From contig OY992876.1 in the NCBI GenBank assembly GCA_963921405.1, positions 50,586,383-50,650,382 of the forward strand: a DNA stretch of 64,000 bases, given 5' to 3'. This document shows positions 20,068-31,400 of this stretch, one piece after another (positions within the stretch are counted from its first letter, which is position 1; the number at the start of each line of letters is the position of its first letter). The notes under the pieces are model-generated. The model was not told the DNA's origin and did no database searches. It saw only the letters and a program-made list of their open reading frames with translations. The stretch comes from Cepaea hortensis (Eukaryota; Mollusca; Gastropoda; Stylommatophora; Helicidae). The position numbers were made by a program, and so were the translations under genes.

Positions 20068-22584
20068 CTACTGCGATCGGGCATCTCGCAGTATCTTGCG
20101 GACCAGAGCTCCCGTCTCGACCTGATTTAACGATCGTTCCTGCCAGAGTTTACTGGACTTCTGCAACTCCAGCTTCCCCTTTCGAGGACCCAGCTGGACT
20201 GCAGTCGGTCGGATTGAGGGACCAAGGGTCTGTGTCCGTTCCGACACAACCCACCTCTTCCTACCACGGTTCTCAGTGTAGCTAGCACTGCGGGTGTTCC
20301 TTTGGCCGGTCATGTTCCCCCGAGCACCGGGCTGAACCGAAGAAGGTACCTGCACATACATATAGGACTTCCTATGGTGTGACAGGCTTTCCGCTACCTG
20401 ACCTGAACCCCGAACCGTTCTTTCAGCGAATCTCTGCGCCCTTGGGCTGGTGGACTTATCATCGGGCTTCCCCTCATAGCACATGAGGAGACTGGAATGG
20501 AAAGTAGTAGACTTTCCCAGGATCACCACTCCATAGTGGAGCCCCACTATATCCACTAGGAATGGGCCCTGCCACCCGATTTCGAATTTGTTCCCCTCGA
20601 TTGGGAGGAGTACTAGAACTCGGTCTCCAACCTCTAAGGATATCTTCGTCTTCGTCCGTTTCTCAGGTGTGCATTTACGGCACTCCGGACAAGACCTAAT
20701 ATACCTGCGCACGTCGCCTGTCATTCCCGGCCACCAATAGTACCGGGATAGACATTTACTGGTTGTCCCTACAGTCAGATGTCCGGTTGGGGACCTGACA
20801 TGTACCGTTCGCAGCAGATTAGCTCTGAAGCTCTCAGGAACCAACTTACGTTCCCTCTGCCTTTTCTCTGTCCCAGTCTGAATTAACGGTGACTGGTTCT
20901 CAGAGTTGAACTTACCCTGAGTTAACGGGTTTTCATTGTTGGGCAACCATTCCGAACAAGGACACTCCGTCGCATCCTTGCTCCGAGCATTACTCATTCT
21001 ATCCGGGTGAGGATTTCGGAGACTTACCTTTTTGAGACCCTCTTCCTCTGTATCTCCGACCTGCCTAGACTTATGGATGCTAGGGTGTTCTGGTTCGCCC
21101 AGAAACACGTACTTCCGGCCTAGAATTAGGGGATAGAGAGGATCCGGTACGACTGCCGCCTGAATGCGTCCAGTAACGTACTTGCTCCGAATCTCCACAT
21201 AGGCAATCGGGCAACGTAGCGCTACAGCACTCCTACTGGCTGGCTGTATCTCCGTCATTTCCCCGGTGAGTTGCTCTGGGCCTGTCAGGTGGGATGCAAT
21301 TACAGCTGAAAATTGCAATCCCGTGTCGTAGAGGCACGACACCTGTTGCCCATTCACTTCTACTTCCTCAACCACTGGAGGTCGTCTAGTTTCTCCATTC
21401 CCATCAACCGACTTCACTTCCTTGCAAGATCTATCCCTAACCTCTGCAAGACAAGCAAAGTGAAAGTCCTTGGGCTTATTCTTACACTCACTCGTATTGT
21501 GAGTGCTGGACTTGCAGAATTTGCACCATCGTTCACTCCACTTCCTCTTTGGAGAACTAGGTGGGCTATTCTTACCTTGGTTGACGTTAGAGATCTTCTC
21601 TAAAGAGCCTACCTGTTTCTTTGGTTCCTCAGAACCTGTGGTCTTCTTTGACTTCTTCTTTGACTTACCTTGATCCGGATCTTTCGAACTCGGATCTGTT
21701 GGACTGGTGTCCCCAGTCTCGCCATAGACTTCAACGTATCTTTCGGCTAACTTGGTGACTATATCCAATCTCTCAGCCCCATTCTCACCTAAGAAGTTTC
21801 GCAAGGGTTTAGACATTTGCATTCGCATCTGATCTACAACCATCAACTCACGCAAACTTTCATACTCCTCCTTAAATCCGGCCAAGGCCATCCATTTAAG
21901 AAGGTATGAGTTCAATCTCACACTGTATGCTGAAAACAGTTCACCAGGTTCTCGCTTCGCCGTTCGAAACTTCCTTCGGTATGAGTGCGCTGTGATCTCG
22001 AATCTCTTCAAGAGAGCCGCTTTCAATGCCGGGTAATCATTCTGTAACCCCGGTGGTAAGCGTGCATACACCTCATAACCTTCGGCACGGAGTCCCTGGG
22101 AGAGTTTCAAACACCATTTCTGTTTGTCCAGACCCATTGCAATAGACATGGCTTCATACTTCTCTAAGTATTGGTCTATCCGTTCCTTCTCGGGTTCGAA
22201 CGGCTGTAAAGGCCATTTCATAGCCTGGTAGTCACGTCTACTGGTTGACTCTGAGCCAGGAGGTTCACCTCCTCCCATAGCTCCATCAGTTACACCTGTA
22301 GCAGGCACTTGTGCCTCAAGTAGCTTCATTCGATACTCATGGTCCCGTTTTTCTTTCTCGGCTTCCAACTCAAGCCGTTTCATTTCAGTATCAGCCGCTA
22401 TCCTCTTTTCCTCAAGAGCCACTTTACTGGCTTCCAGTTCTCTTTCTGCTCTCCTCCTCTCTCTTTCCTCTTGGCGAAAATTTCTTTCCACCTCTTGGAC
22501 ATAGGATTTCAAAGCATCCCCTTCAAGACCAGACTTACGTCCAGTTTCCTGAACTTTGTCCAAGTCTAACTCTTGGGTAGACAT
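20068..22584 (-). CDS. Gag-protease-truncated integrase polyprotein of element 3
   Basis: Start chosen at the ATG at 22584, equivalent to the Gag start in element 2; an upstream in-frame ATG at 22629 would add 15 residues. The 838-residue frame holds a charged coiled coil (about residues 40-105) and a Gag core strongly similar to element 2 (AMSIAMGLDKQKW, REPGELFSAYSVRL). One CCHC knuckle (CKFCKSSTHNTSEC, near 351) and a retropepsin-like YDTG (near 418) follow. The integrase zinc finger (RYYWWPGMTGDVRRYI, CPEC) is then joined directly to the integrase C-terminal domain (SLEVGDRVLVLLP, GWQGPF). The junction near 20641-20655 removes the whole DDE core. After about residue 705 the tail is unrecognised. 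The frame has no stop despite the deletions, suggesting it is maintained or very young. Likely role: structural proteins and protease for particle assembly. Confidence 0.9.
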   Translation of the reverse strand: MSTQELDLDKVQETGRKSGLEGDALKSYVQEVERNFRQEERERRRAERELEASKVALEEKRIAADTEMKRLELEAEKEKRDHEYRMKLLEAQVPATGVTDGAMGGGEPPGSESTSRRDYQAMKWPLQPFEPEKERIDQYLEKYEAMSIAMGLDKQKWCLKLSQGLRAEGYEVYARLPPGLQNDYPALKAALLKRFEITAHSYRRKFRTAKREPGELFSAYSVRLNSYLLKWMALAGFKEEYESLRELMVVDQMRMQMSKPLRNFLGENGAERLDIVTKLAERYVEVYGETGDTSPTDPSSKDPDQGKSKKKSKKTTGSEEPKKQVGSLEKISNVNQGKNSPPSSPKRKWSERWCKFCKSSTHNTSECKNKPKDFHFACLAEVRDRSCKEVKSVDGNGETRRPPVVEEVEVNGQQVSCLYDTGLQFSAVIASHLTGPEQLTGEMTEIQPASRSAVALRCPIAYVEIRSKYVTGRIQAAVVPDPLYPLILGRKYVFLGEPEHPSIHKSRQVGDTEEEGLKKVSLRNPHPDRMSNARSKDATECPCSEWLPNNENPLTQGKFNSENQSPLIQTGTEKRQRERKLVPESFRANLLRTVHVRSPTGHLTVGTTSKCLSRYYWWPGMTGDVRRYIRSCPECRKCTPEKRTKTKISLEVGDRVLVLLPIEGNKFEIGWQGPFLVDIVGLHYGVVILGKSTTFHSSLLMCYEGKPDDKSTSPRAQRFAERTVRGSGQVAESLSHHRKSYMYVQVPSSVQPGARGNMTGQRNTRSASYTENRGRKRWVVSERTQTLGPSIRPTAVQLGPRKGKLELQKSSKLWQERSLNQVETGALVRKILRDARSQ

Positions 22585-22793
22585 GTTGACTATGATAGGT
22601 GGGTACTCAAGTATATGTGGGTGAAGCAATACAATGAATCAATAGTACTGACTAATCACCACAACACAAATGTCCGTCAGACAGTTAGGAAATAGGTAGA
22701 AGTAGTAGAATCTTATGTAGACTGTAGTAGAGGATAAAGACAAAGTCCCTATCCCTATGTGAGAGGTCTACAACACACAAAGATCTTGGAATA

Positions 22794-22811
22794 ATCCCGG
22801 ACGAGCCCCCA
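22794..22811 (-). promoter_or_regulatory. tRNA-Pro-type primer-binding site of element 3
   Basis: On the minus strand TGGGGGCTCGTCCGGGAT lies three bases after the 5' LTR. All 18 bases equal the tRNA-Pro-complementary primer site known from murine leukaemia-type retroviruses. Confidence 0.88.
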
Positions 22812-22814
22812 CTC

Positions 22815-25800
22815 TGTAACGGAGTGTTTCGGGTTCACCTTGGGTAGTGAGAGTGAACCACACCCGAGGTGTCTCTAGCACTCCCGTGTATTCTAGCCCC
22901 AGGGGTTGGACGAGCAGATACACTTTTTTTTTTTTTTTTTTTTTTCCTCTGTGGTTGATCTCAGGTTATTTAATTACGTCTACACACCCCTCCAGATTCT
23001 AGACCCCCACTAACTACCTACACCTGTTGAACAATGAACATTTAGGCATCGTCCGAGACCACACTCAATCATTATACAAAGAGTAAGTCAACTTACATAA
23101 AGTTTATTCTACCCTTGAGAATATAGAACTGAAATGAACATCCTGATAGAAGAATCTATTTACACAAATAGAAGATAGAGTAGAGAAAGACTTAGAGATG
23201 TAGGTGTCTTCATCGAGTTGAGAAGTAGAGTGGATGCAGATGTCCCGTCCAGTTGGTCCGCCACTCACCCGGCTTCCTTCCAGTGAGATGACTAGAACCT
23301 TGGAGACCACTCCGTCTCCCGAACGTGGAACCACAACAATAGAGTCACTGCTGGACCACACTTCACTGGACCAACTGCATCTATAACACTCCCACGGAGT
23401 CACTGGTAATACAGTTCTCGAACACAACCGAGTTGGAGACAATCTTCCGGGACTTGGCTCCAAGTATTGGTTACTTCGCTGAACTAAATAGTTACTGACC
23501 AACCGAATGGTCTGTCACTCATAGCACAGTCCCACTGCAGAACCGATATGGCATTGACCAATTCAATGGTCTCTTACAGTCACACTTTGTTGGATCAGAT
23601 ATGGCTACTGAAAAGTTACTGAGTCCTTCTAGAACACAGTTGATAATCTGGATACGGTAACAGTACATTAATAGAATCAGACATCTATTTTACGGAAACA
23701 ATTCAGGTTGGACTATAATCCATAGTCCCTTCCACCGGGTTACACTTGACACACGTCCATACTGGTGTAGTTCTTCTCAAGACCTGCCACTCGAGCTGTC
23801 CAAAGAACCATTCAAGTGTCTGAAGATTAGTTACTTCTGCGTTTAGGCAGAACCCCCGTCAAACCAGACGGACCGGTGTTCCCTGTCGAGCATGATTACT
23901 CAACATGCTGAAATGTTCCTGGCAAAAACAGAGTATCTTCTATTTTAAACGATCACAAACCCATCACTTTCCACACGTGCACCTTCAGGGCAGTTGTATG
24001 TCTTGAAGCAAACTTCACGCATGGTGAATCACATTGGGTACCTGGTGTGATGGAGTCTGGCGTGATAAGTAAAGAACTGAACCCTTCGCTCTGTCACACG
24101 AAGTGGTTTTCTGCCAACAACAATTATAGTTGACTGGTTCCTCAACAGGCAAACTCCTGAAAAGGAAGAGCGACCGGTGAGAGTATACTGGCCCAAACAT
24201 TAGTTCACATGCATCCTACCAAAACTACTCAATTCTCAGTCATGCTAGTTAGTTATTCATATAACCAAAGCATTATCTCTATATGGAGAGTAGTAAAGCA
24301 TGTGTTCACAAATGTCAGCTGGCCTCACAGAACAGCCCGTCAAACAGAGCAAGAAATCAGAATGACGAGTCTGATCATTGGTCTCACCTATCCCTAATCA
24401 TTTACCAGTCGTCGCTAACGTCAGTAATGATACAAGGCTGTTATTGTTCTAATTTAATCGAACTAAACAAATAGGTAAAGAGTCCCTAGACTCGTTCCTA
24501 ACATCATCAATGTACATTAAGAAACATAAACTTGATCAGTATACCATCCCTCGGGATATAGGAATAGTACATGATCACATCCAATATGTACACAAGCCTG
24601 TTTGCTGGTGGGACCACCTGCCCACGCCACAGCAAACTCTTCTTATCAGACTCTGCCTTAGAGTCAAGAAGCCTTCTTGAGAATACATGTTCCCCCCCAT
24701 GTTCCAAGGGTACTGTTCCAGTTCTGTCCTCCCAAGTGGTTTAGCCTTGGCCTGGACTGAACTTCATCGTTGGTTTGGTCTACCAACACATACTTTCATA
24801 ACTTGCTTTCACATCCCCCATATTCTATATTTCCCCAGTCTCATACAGCCTCCTGCATCCTTCCATACTTCCAGCACCTTAGCATTCACTCGCACTAGCG
24901 CCAGTATGAAAGAAACAGGATAGCTCAGACAAGATTTCAGAACGCATATTTATATCGCGACGGCACGCAGTGTTATCACGCGTCGATCTATTCGGCGTTC
25001 GGAATTAACCCAGGAAGTATCACATGCCATGACCTAATATATATACACAATGTCACATCATATATATATAGATATAGCACCAAAGCCACTTACCTTTCCA
25101 CAGAAATCCGCTGTTCCACACAATGAATTCACTATTAAGTTTTTACACAATAGTTACAGCATTCCTGGTGGCACAGAACTAAGTTCTTCCTTTACTTAGT
25201 AACTAAGCACATTTTTGTCTGAATCTCCACCTACCAACTTACCTGGTTTTCTAACCGTTCTTCTGGCTTCAGCAACTGACTGACATAATCTAAGTTTCCA
25301 TCCGGCACAAGTAACTAGGTTTTATTCTAACACAGCAACCTAATAGATGCAACGATTGGCAATATATGGTACATATATTTGCAACCCAAATCGCCCACAT
25401 CACATTACGGCGTTCCTAACAGCTGATTCGCGAGCACACGGTAAACAAACACGATTCGCCGTCAACTGCGTTATCGATCGGTTTGCTAATTAGTATGCAA
25501 GGACATCCGCATAGGTAATGAGGTTAGAACAATGGCGTGTGGAACACACGTACAAAGTTAAATGATTTAACCAAATATCTACCTGGATGGTGAAACCAGC
25601 TCTCCAGTCAGCTTCCGAACTGTTCAAGGGCTTCTCAGCTTCCTTTTCATAACAGTCAGCCGAATCATGGTTGAGGTGAGACGCAACACAAAAATGGCTC
25701 ACATTCAGGCCAGCGTCTGTTCTCTTCGAACAAAAGTAAGTGAATGGCTGGTTTAGCCAATTTCCCGCTTCGTGCCAACTCAATGCGCACAAGAAGCGAG

Positions 25801-26053
25801 TGCTTCTTGAGAAAAGATACTTTCTCGGGAAAACGTCATTCCCCGCCTAGAGTTTCTAGATCTCTCTGCACGGGAAGTTAGAGCGATACCCAGCATCACG
25901 GGTTACTCGAATTCCGGTGTTTCGAGACGATTCTAGATAATAAGTCCTCCATCGGCTTCCCTCAGTCTATTTTTAGCTGGGAAAGTCCCCGATGACGCGC
26001 CAAAATAGTGCGGGAACTTGACGACCCAAGACAGATAAACGCGTTTCGTCACA
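22815..26053 (-). repeat. Element 3 5' LTR (right copy)
   Basis: 3239 bp, matching the left copy apart from T-run and C-run length in the parts compared. In the minus direction it is the 5' LTR and so would carry the element's promoter. No TATA box was assigned with confidence. Confidence 0.92.
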
Positions 26054-26393
26054 CCTTGTCATTCCTCCAGTAGGAGACGGCACTTGACTTGTAAAATTCT
26101 TTAAAACTTCAATACATTGTGCCGACAACCGATAAGGTTTTCAATGTCCATTCATGTCCCAAGAAATTATACTAGTACATATTTGGTGCAAGGCGCGCCA
26201 TCGGGTTTTCCCCAAGACACGCCAGACTTCCAATCATTCTATTAAGAAGATCGGGTTGTAGAGGTAACCCAGACAACTATCCTTCAGGGGAATTGATCGG
26301 ACAAGAGAACTGAGAGTTCCCGAAAGCCAATTCCCCCTGTTTTCCCAAAATCAAAGAATGCATAAGGACATGGGCCACTGGCGTTTCGCTACA

Positions 26394-27093
26394 CCATGAG
26401 GAACTAGATCAGTGGGAACTGATGTTCACATTAGATGAAACCAAACATTGAAGTGTAGTTGTTCCACGTATCAAGGAAATCAGAACTTTCAGACTATATC
26501 TAGTGAATAAAGCAAGCCATTTTTGTCTAGATACATTGACTGTTTTTAGAGTGAAAATACAGAACTAATAGGAACCGTTGTGTTAGGAACAATAATAGTA
26601 TTTTCCACGGATTATATATTTACATGGGATTCAGATCTCATGGTCATCAGAGTTCCTGGAGGAGGACATGTCTGGAGAGAAGGATACGACTTCGGTGAGG
26701 TCTATTGTACTGACTCGTGTGATGTCGTGTAACCCTTGCCATGATGTGTGCACTATGATCCTGAACTTTGAGGGCTGACATATACATTTATGTTATTATA
26801 CACGACACACATTTTTCTTCGCATACACGTCTCATATACGTTACACTTTTCTTTTAATAAATTAATCTTTATTAATTTTTAGAAGCAAGAGTTGTTGAGT
26901 ATGTTGCGTTGGGGAAGTATGAGAGGGGGCATAGTACTACAGTGAGAGAGTGATAGGAAGGTGTCCATAGGCTGATTGAGTGTGTTGGACGGAAGCTGGT
27001 GGATTCTACAGGATATTGATAGGGAAAAAATATTAGAATGTGGGTGTTGACTCTCTTCACTCCAGGGACGACACTTTAAAGGAGGACACGACA
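26394..27093 (+). repeat. Element 1 3' LTR, right part
   Basis: Resumes at CATGAGGAACTAGATCAGTG, matching 8287 onward in the 5' LTR, and ends ...GGAGGACACGACA. The AATAAA near 26857 matches that of the 5' LTR. Confidence 0.92.
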
Positions 27094-27300
27094 CCCGTGC
27101 AGCATGTTCCCTCTCTCGGTCTTGCCTTGTTTACTCCAGAGGAAAGGATAACCAGTACGTCTCGAACAAGGTAGGCTGCAGACACTGGCGGCTCAGGGTC
27201 AAACCTTCAAGAGCCAGAGGTGAGTCTCACCTCCAAGAGCAGGAGATGTGTGGTGGCCAGACCCTCACAACCAATGGTACCAGCAGCACTCTGGTTATGC
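27094..27300 (+). repeat. Partial copy of the 1-306/2046-2356 repeat family
   Basis: CCTTGTTTACTCCAGAGGAA and the surrounding ~65 bp match 2105-2170. The rest, with a GGCTCAGGGTCAAACCTTC block, is not assigned; weakly similar text occurs near 57610-57680. Confidence 0.5.
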
Positions 27301-27555
27301 GCCCGTCTGGCCTTTCCTCTGAGTCTTGAGTGTCGTCTAGATTCTTTTTGCTCTCTGCAGCGCCATTCTCTCTATGCGGTGATGATCTAACTATTATTCT
27401 GCACTGTACACACGATGCCGCAGGGTTCCGCCCATATCTGCCTTGTTCTGCACCAATACCCCACCGACTAGTGCATACTCAGCGATTCTGTCTGTCTGCT
27501 TGATTCTCATCACATATCATGTCCGGGAGGGGGGGGGGGGCGCATATCCAACAGA
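27301..27555. other. No recognisable feature
   Basis: Unassigned sequence ending in a G-run near 27529-27540. Confidence 0.4.
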
Positions 27556-27559
27556 TGTT

Positions 27560-27710
27560 CTCCGTTTTTTATTATTAAATGGAAACCTGCCACTCTGCCC
27601 GAGGCATGTCTGCCTTCACCTTCCTCATCATACGTTGTGAGTCCGTTACAATCTCGACATGCGTGTGCTGTTTGTCTACCAGCCAGGGGAACACCGTTGT
27701 GACTAAATAT
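27560..27710 (-). pseudogene. LINE RNase H domain fragment
   Basis: The minus-strand frame through this stretch reads HTHVEIVTDSQRMMRKVKAD then MPRAEWQVSI. This matches the TDS-containing RNase H segment also seen at 32958-33330 (ITDSWSMLSKVEKG, RVEWLASL). It is too short for subfamily assignment. RNase H after RT is typical of I-like LINEs. Confidence 0.55.
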
Positions 27711-27774
27711 GTATACTGTACGCATCATTATTGCAGTTTCAATTGCAAACTTGTACCAACATTTTATTGACGAT

Positions 27775-28180
27775 GCTGATTTGCCAAGTCGGTCTGGCGA
27801 TACCGGTCCGTAAGAACAGGACCTCTGTGGCCCAAAGACCAGCGCCGTGCAGCCTGTTCCTGACCGTTTGATCTGAAATTCGACGAGCTTCTGGCATTGA
27901 TTGGACTGTGGAGGATACAGATGCAAATCGATTCTTAAGGTGATGCAGCCGTTTGCGGCGGTCTTCGGCAGCAGTTCAAATTCTGGGTCTTCCACTGTGC
28001 GGCCCGTCTGCCACTGAGCCAGTTTCTTGAAATCGTCTGCAAAGGTGACTAAGGGTGCTTCTAACCACATTAAATTCTTTGGCTACTACATTTTGTGACT
28101 GTACACCCTGTAAACGTCCAATGATGATGAGTCGTTGTTCAGTAGTGAGATGGGTCATACTTGCGCATTGAATTTTCAAC
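27775..28180 (-). pseudogene. Tc1-like transposase fragment
   Basis: The minus-strand frame from 28179 (MTHLTTEQRLIIIGRLQG) has the N-terminal helix-turn-helix of Tc1-like transposases, with a GRPR-type basic motif at its end (HSGRPR). A frameshift near 27990 leads into LHHLKNRFASVSSTVQSMPE-like sequence and ISDQTVRNRLHGAGL, the second DNA-binding subdomain. Homology stops near 27775, before any catalytic Asp, so only the DNA-binding half survives. Confidence 0.8.
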
Positions 28181-28480
28181 TGAATTTATTCGAGGAGCGT
28201 CAGTCTTTTATAGGCATTCAATAATATGGTCAGAGAGTGTTGTGTTAGTAAGTTTCACGGGATTATCATGAACCTGTCACGAGTTATTGTCAAAAATGTT
28301 GTTTTGACCTTGACCTCTTTCATGACCTCATGGATCATGAAGTGAGTACAATTCAGTTAACCACGAGAAGTTAATGACCAGATGGACACAGTCGATAGGT
28401 TGACTGATGTCCAATCAGCGAATTATATTTTATAAAAGTAACACCACAGAATTTGACCTATTTTTTTTTTTTTTTTTTTT
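28181..28480. other. No recognisable gene; ends in a T-run
   Basis: Unassigned sequence with a run of about 20 T at 28461-28480, immediately before the target duplication of the LINE at 28492. Confidence 0.5.
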
Positions 28481-28491
28481 GGAACAGTATA

Positions 28492-31400
28492 CGGATGCTA
28501 CCGGTACAATGGCGACAAGATGAAGCGTTACTTTTCGGAGGGACGCTATTTAGTGTTTTTCATTGGATTTCGTGTGATTTCCTTTGGATTCCCTGTGAAT
28601 AGTGTTTCCCTGTGGATTATGTGATGTTATATTGTGTTCCTTTTATTGGAAGTTTTCAAAGGAAGCCACGGAAGGCAGGTGGTGGATGTAATTTTGAGGG
28701 CAGCCGACAGATATTTGTGGGTCATGGCCTCGATTTACACGACGGCAGGCAAAGGAACTCGTCTTGAGTCAATGGCTGCGGTCTCCGCCCAGTAAGGTCA
28801 CTGCCATAGAGGAAAGCAACGGCAAACTACCTCTTTAAAAGTGCCTAGTATATCATGATTCGCTTAAAGACCGATCATCGCAAGACAAGGACAGAGACGT
28901 TAAAATTAGCAACTTGGAACGTTAGGACGTTAAACAACGACGGAAAATTAGAAAACATAAAACAAGAAATTGAAAGGGAAAAAATTAATATTTTAGGTAT
29001 GTGCGAAACGAGATGGATAGGAGCAGGCATCAAGATAGAAGAAGATTTCAAGATTATTTATTCTGGAGGTGAAGATCGTCATAGGGGAGTGGCAATTATT
29101 CTGGACCGGAAAACATCAAAATCTATTCAAGGATATTGGGCCGTGTCGGACAGAGTTCTACTAGTTAAATTAAGTGGCAGACCTTTTAGCATAAATATTA
29201 TTCAAGTATATGCCCCAACAGGAGAATCCAGTGAAGATAGTGTAGAAACATTTTATAATGACATTGAGTCTGCCTGAAAGAAATGTAAAAATTCAGAAAT
29301 AAACATCATAATAGGGGACTTCAATGCAAAAGTAGGAAATCAAGGAGATAGATACACAGTAGGAAACTATGGTTTAGGAGAGAGAAATGAAAGAGGATAC
29401 AGACTCGTAGATGGGCAAAAGAACAGGAAATGATTGTAGGAAACACCTGGTTCAAACAACACCCTAGAAGATTATGGACATGGAGGAGTCCTGATACCAG
29501 GATTAGAAATCAGATTGACTACATTCTGATTAGCAGAAGATTTAGAAACGCATTAACAATAGCAAAAACAGTTCCCAGTGCTGATTGTTATAGTGACCAC
29601 AGATTACTCATAGGAACATTGAGGATAAAGTTGAAGAAAGTCAAGTATATAACAGGAAACACTAAATATGATTTGTGTACATTGAGTAATGACAAGGAAA
29701 TACAAAACAAATTCAACATAGAAGTACAGAACAGATTTGAAATTTTGTCTGATCTAGAGATCCTATTCCAGGATGTGGATGATCAATGGGAAACGTTCAA
29801 GAATTCAATCAATGTGGCTGCAGAAACAGCTATTCCAAAATTAAAGAAGGTGGGTCGTAAGAAATGGATGACTGAAAGAATTTTACACCTCATGGAAACA
29901 AGAAGACTCGGCAAAAATAATTCTGTCAAATATGAAGAAATTCACAGACAAGTCAGAACATTATGTAAGGAGGCAAAAGAAGCATGGCTTGAGGAAAAGT
30001 GCTTAGAAATTGAAAGCCAACACAACAGTCAAAATACCAAATTAGTGCACAAAAGAATTCAGGAGCTTACTAATAAAAGAACAAGTACATCAACCGGGTG
30101 TCTAAAAACTGAAGATGGCAAAATCATAATAGAAAAAGACCAGATTCTACAGGTATGGACAGATTATGTGAAACACCTTTATGATGATAACAGAGACGAA
30201 CAGTATGATATTAGATTTAATAATGAAGGACCGCCAATTTTGGAGATGGAGGTTCGAAATGTTCTTAAGCATATGAAAGCTGGCAAGGCCCCCGGTGCAG
30301 ATAACATCACAACAGAAATGATTAAAGCTTTAGAAGAATTTGGACTAGATCAAGTCACCAGACTGCTGAACACATTATATGATACTGGAGATATACCTCC
30401 TGAATTATGTAACTCTATATTTATTGCAATCCCAAAGAAATCAGGAACCTTGGAATGTGATCAACATAGAACAATTAGTATAATGAGTCACATCACAAAG
30501 ATTTTGCTAAGAATTATCATGCAAAGAATGAGGAAGAAGATACAACCTGAAATAGGGGAAGAACAATGCGGGTTTGTAGAAGGAAAGGGTACAGTAAATG
30601 CTGTGTATATGCTGCGAACAGTTATTAAACGTGCTATAGAAGTAAACAAGGATATACATCTTTGCTTTATTGACTATACAAAGGCTTTTGATAGCGTTAG
30701 ACATGTCAGCATGGTGGATATGCTTGCAGATCTACAAATTGATGGGAAAGACATTAGACTTATAAAAAACATATATTGGAAACAACAAGCTGCAATAAGG
30801 ATTGATAATGAAGTGGGACAGTATCAGCCAATTAAGAGAGGTGTTTGGCAGGGATGTGTGATGTCTCCAGATCTTTTTTTCCCTGTACAGTGAAAATATT
30901 TTCAGAAATGTAGAGGATATAAATGGAATCAGCATTGGAGGACGAAACATCAATAGCATTAGATATGCAGATGATACAGTATTAATTGCAGACAATGAGC
31001 AGGACCTGCAACAATTAGTAGATGCGGTTGTTGTACACAGTGAGCAACTGGGGTTAGAATTAAATTGTAAAAAGACTCAGGCTATGGTCGTCAGTAGGAA
31101 GGAAGAAGTGCCACAATGTAATATACAAGTAAATTGAAATATTCTTCAACAAGTGAATCGGTAAAATTATCTTGGAACTGTTATAACATCTGATGGGAGA
31201 TGCCTTGAAGAGATTAGAACAAGAATCGCCATGGCGAAAGTAGCCTTTAGCAAGATGAAAAACATTCTGACCAATAAGAAGATGTCAATTGAAACGAGAA
31301 AAAGAGTGTTGAGGGGATACATAGAGCCTGTTCTTTTGTATGGATGTGAAACTTGGACAATGAGCAGTCAAGCTGAAAAGCATCTGATGGCTGCAGAAAT

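Larger units (their letters stand above)
16630..26053 (-). mobile_element. Element 3: non-autonomous Gmr1-related LTR retrotransposon
   Basis: Two direct LTRs (16630-19872 and 22815-26053) enclose a 2942-bp interior. The flanking 5-mers CCTTG (16625-16629) and CCTTG (26054-26058) are a perfect target duplication. On the minus strand the order is 5' LTR, primer site, one 838-residue Gag-PR-partial-IN frame, an RNase H remnant, polypurine tract and 3' LTR. The LTRs appear nearly identical apart from homopolymer lengths (T-run near 16740/22925, C-run near 18510/24692), so insertion is recent. RT, most of RNase H and the integrase catalytic core are absent, so movement would need enzymes supplied in trans. 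Confidence 0.92.
15260..26393 (-). mobile_element. Probable solo LTR (1.7 kb), itself split by element 3
   Basis: Removing element 3 leaves about 1705 bp (15260-16629 plus 26059-26393) running from TGTCACAATGGG to GGCGTTTCGCTACA, i.e. TG...CA ends. Read on the minus strand it begins TGTAGCGAAACGCC, resembling the start of element 3's LTR (TGTGACGAAACGCG), so it may be an LTR of a related family. It contains no coding region. It sits in element 1's 3' LTR without an obvious 5-bp target duplication (TCATT left, CCATG right) and with ~75 bp of target missing. A recombination-derived solo LTR or a replacement is therefore possible. Confidence 0.5.
7278..27093 (+). mobile_element. Element 1: degenerate Gmr1-like LTR retrotransposon, nested insertions in 3' LTR
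   Basis: The order is truncated 5' LTR (7278-8988), primer site, leader repeats, broken gag-pol (9420-14035), polypurine tract, then a 3' LTR (14100-15259 plus 26394-27093) split by 11.1 kb of later insertions. Pol has integrase upstream of RT-RNase H, as in element 2, which it closely resembles. The 5' LTR lacks about its first 235 bp, so target duplications cannot be tested. The two LTRs differ by several substitutions and an indel around 7713-7740 versus 14765-14790. This makes the insertion older than element 2. Confidence 0.9.
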
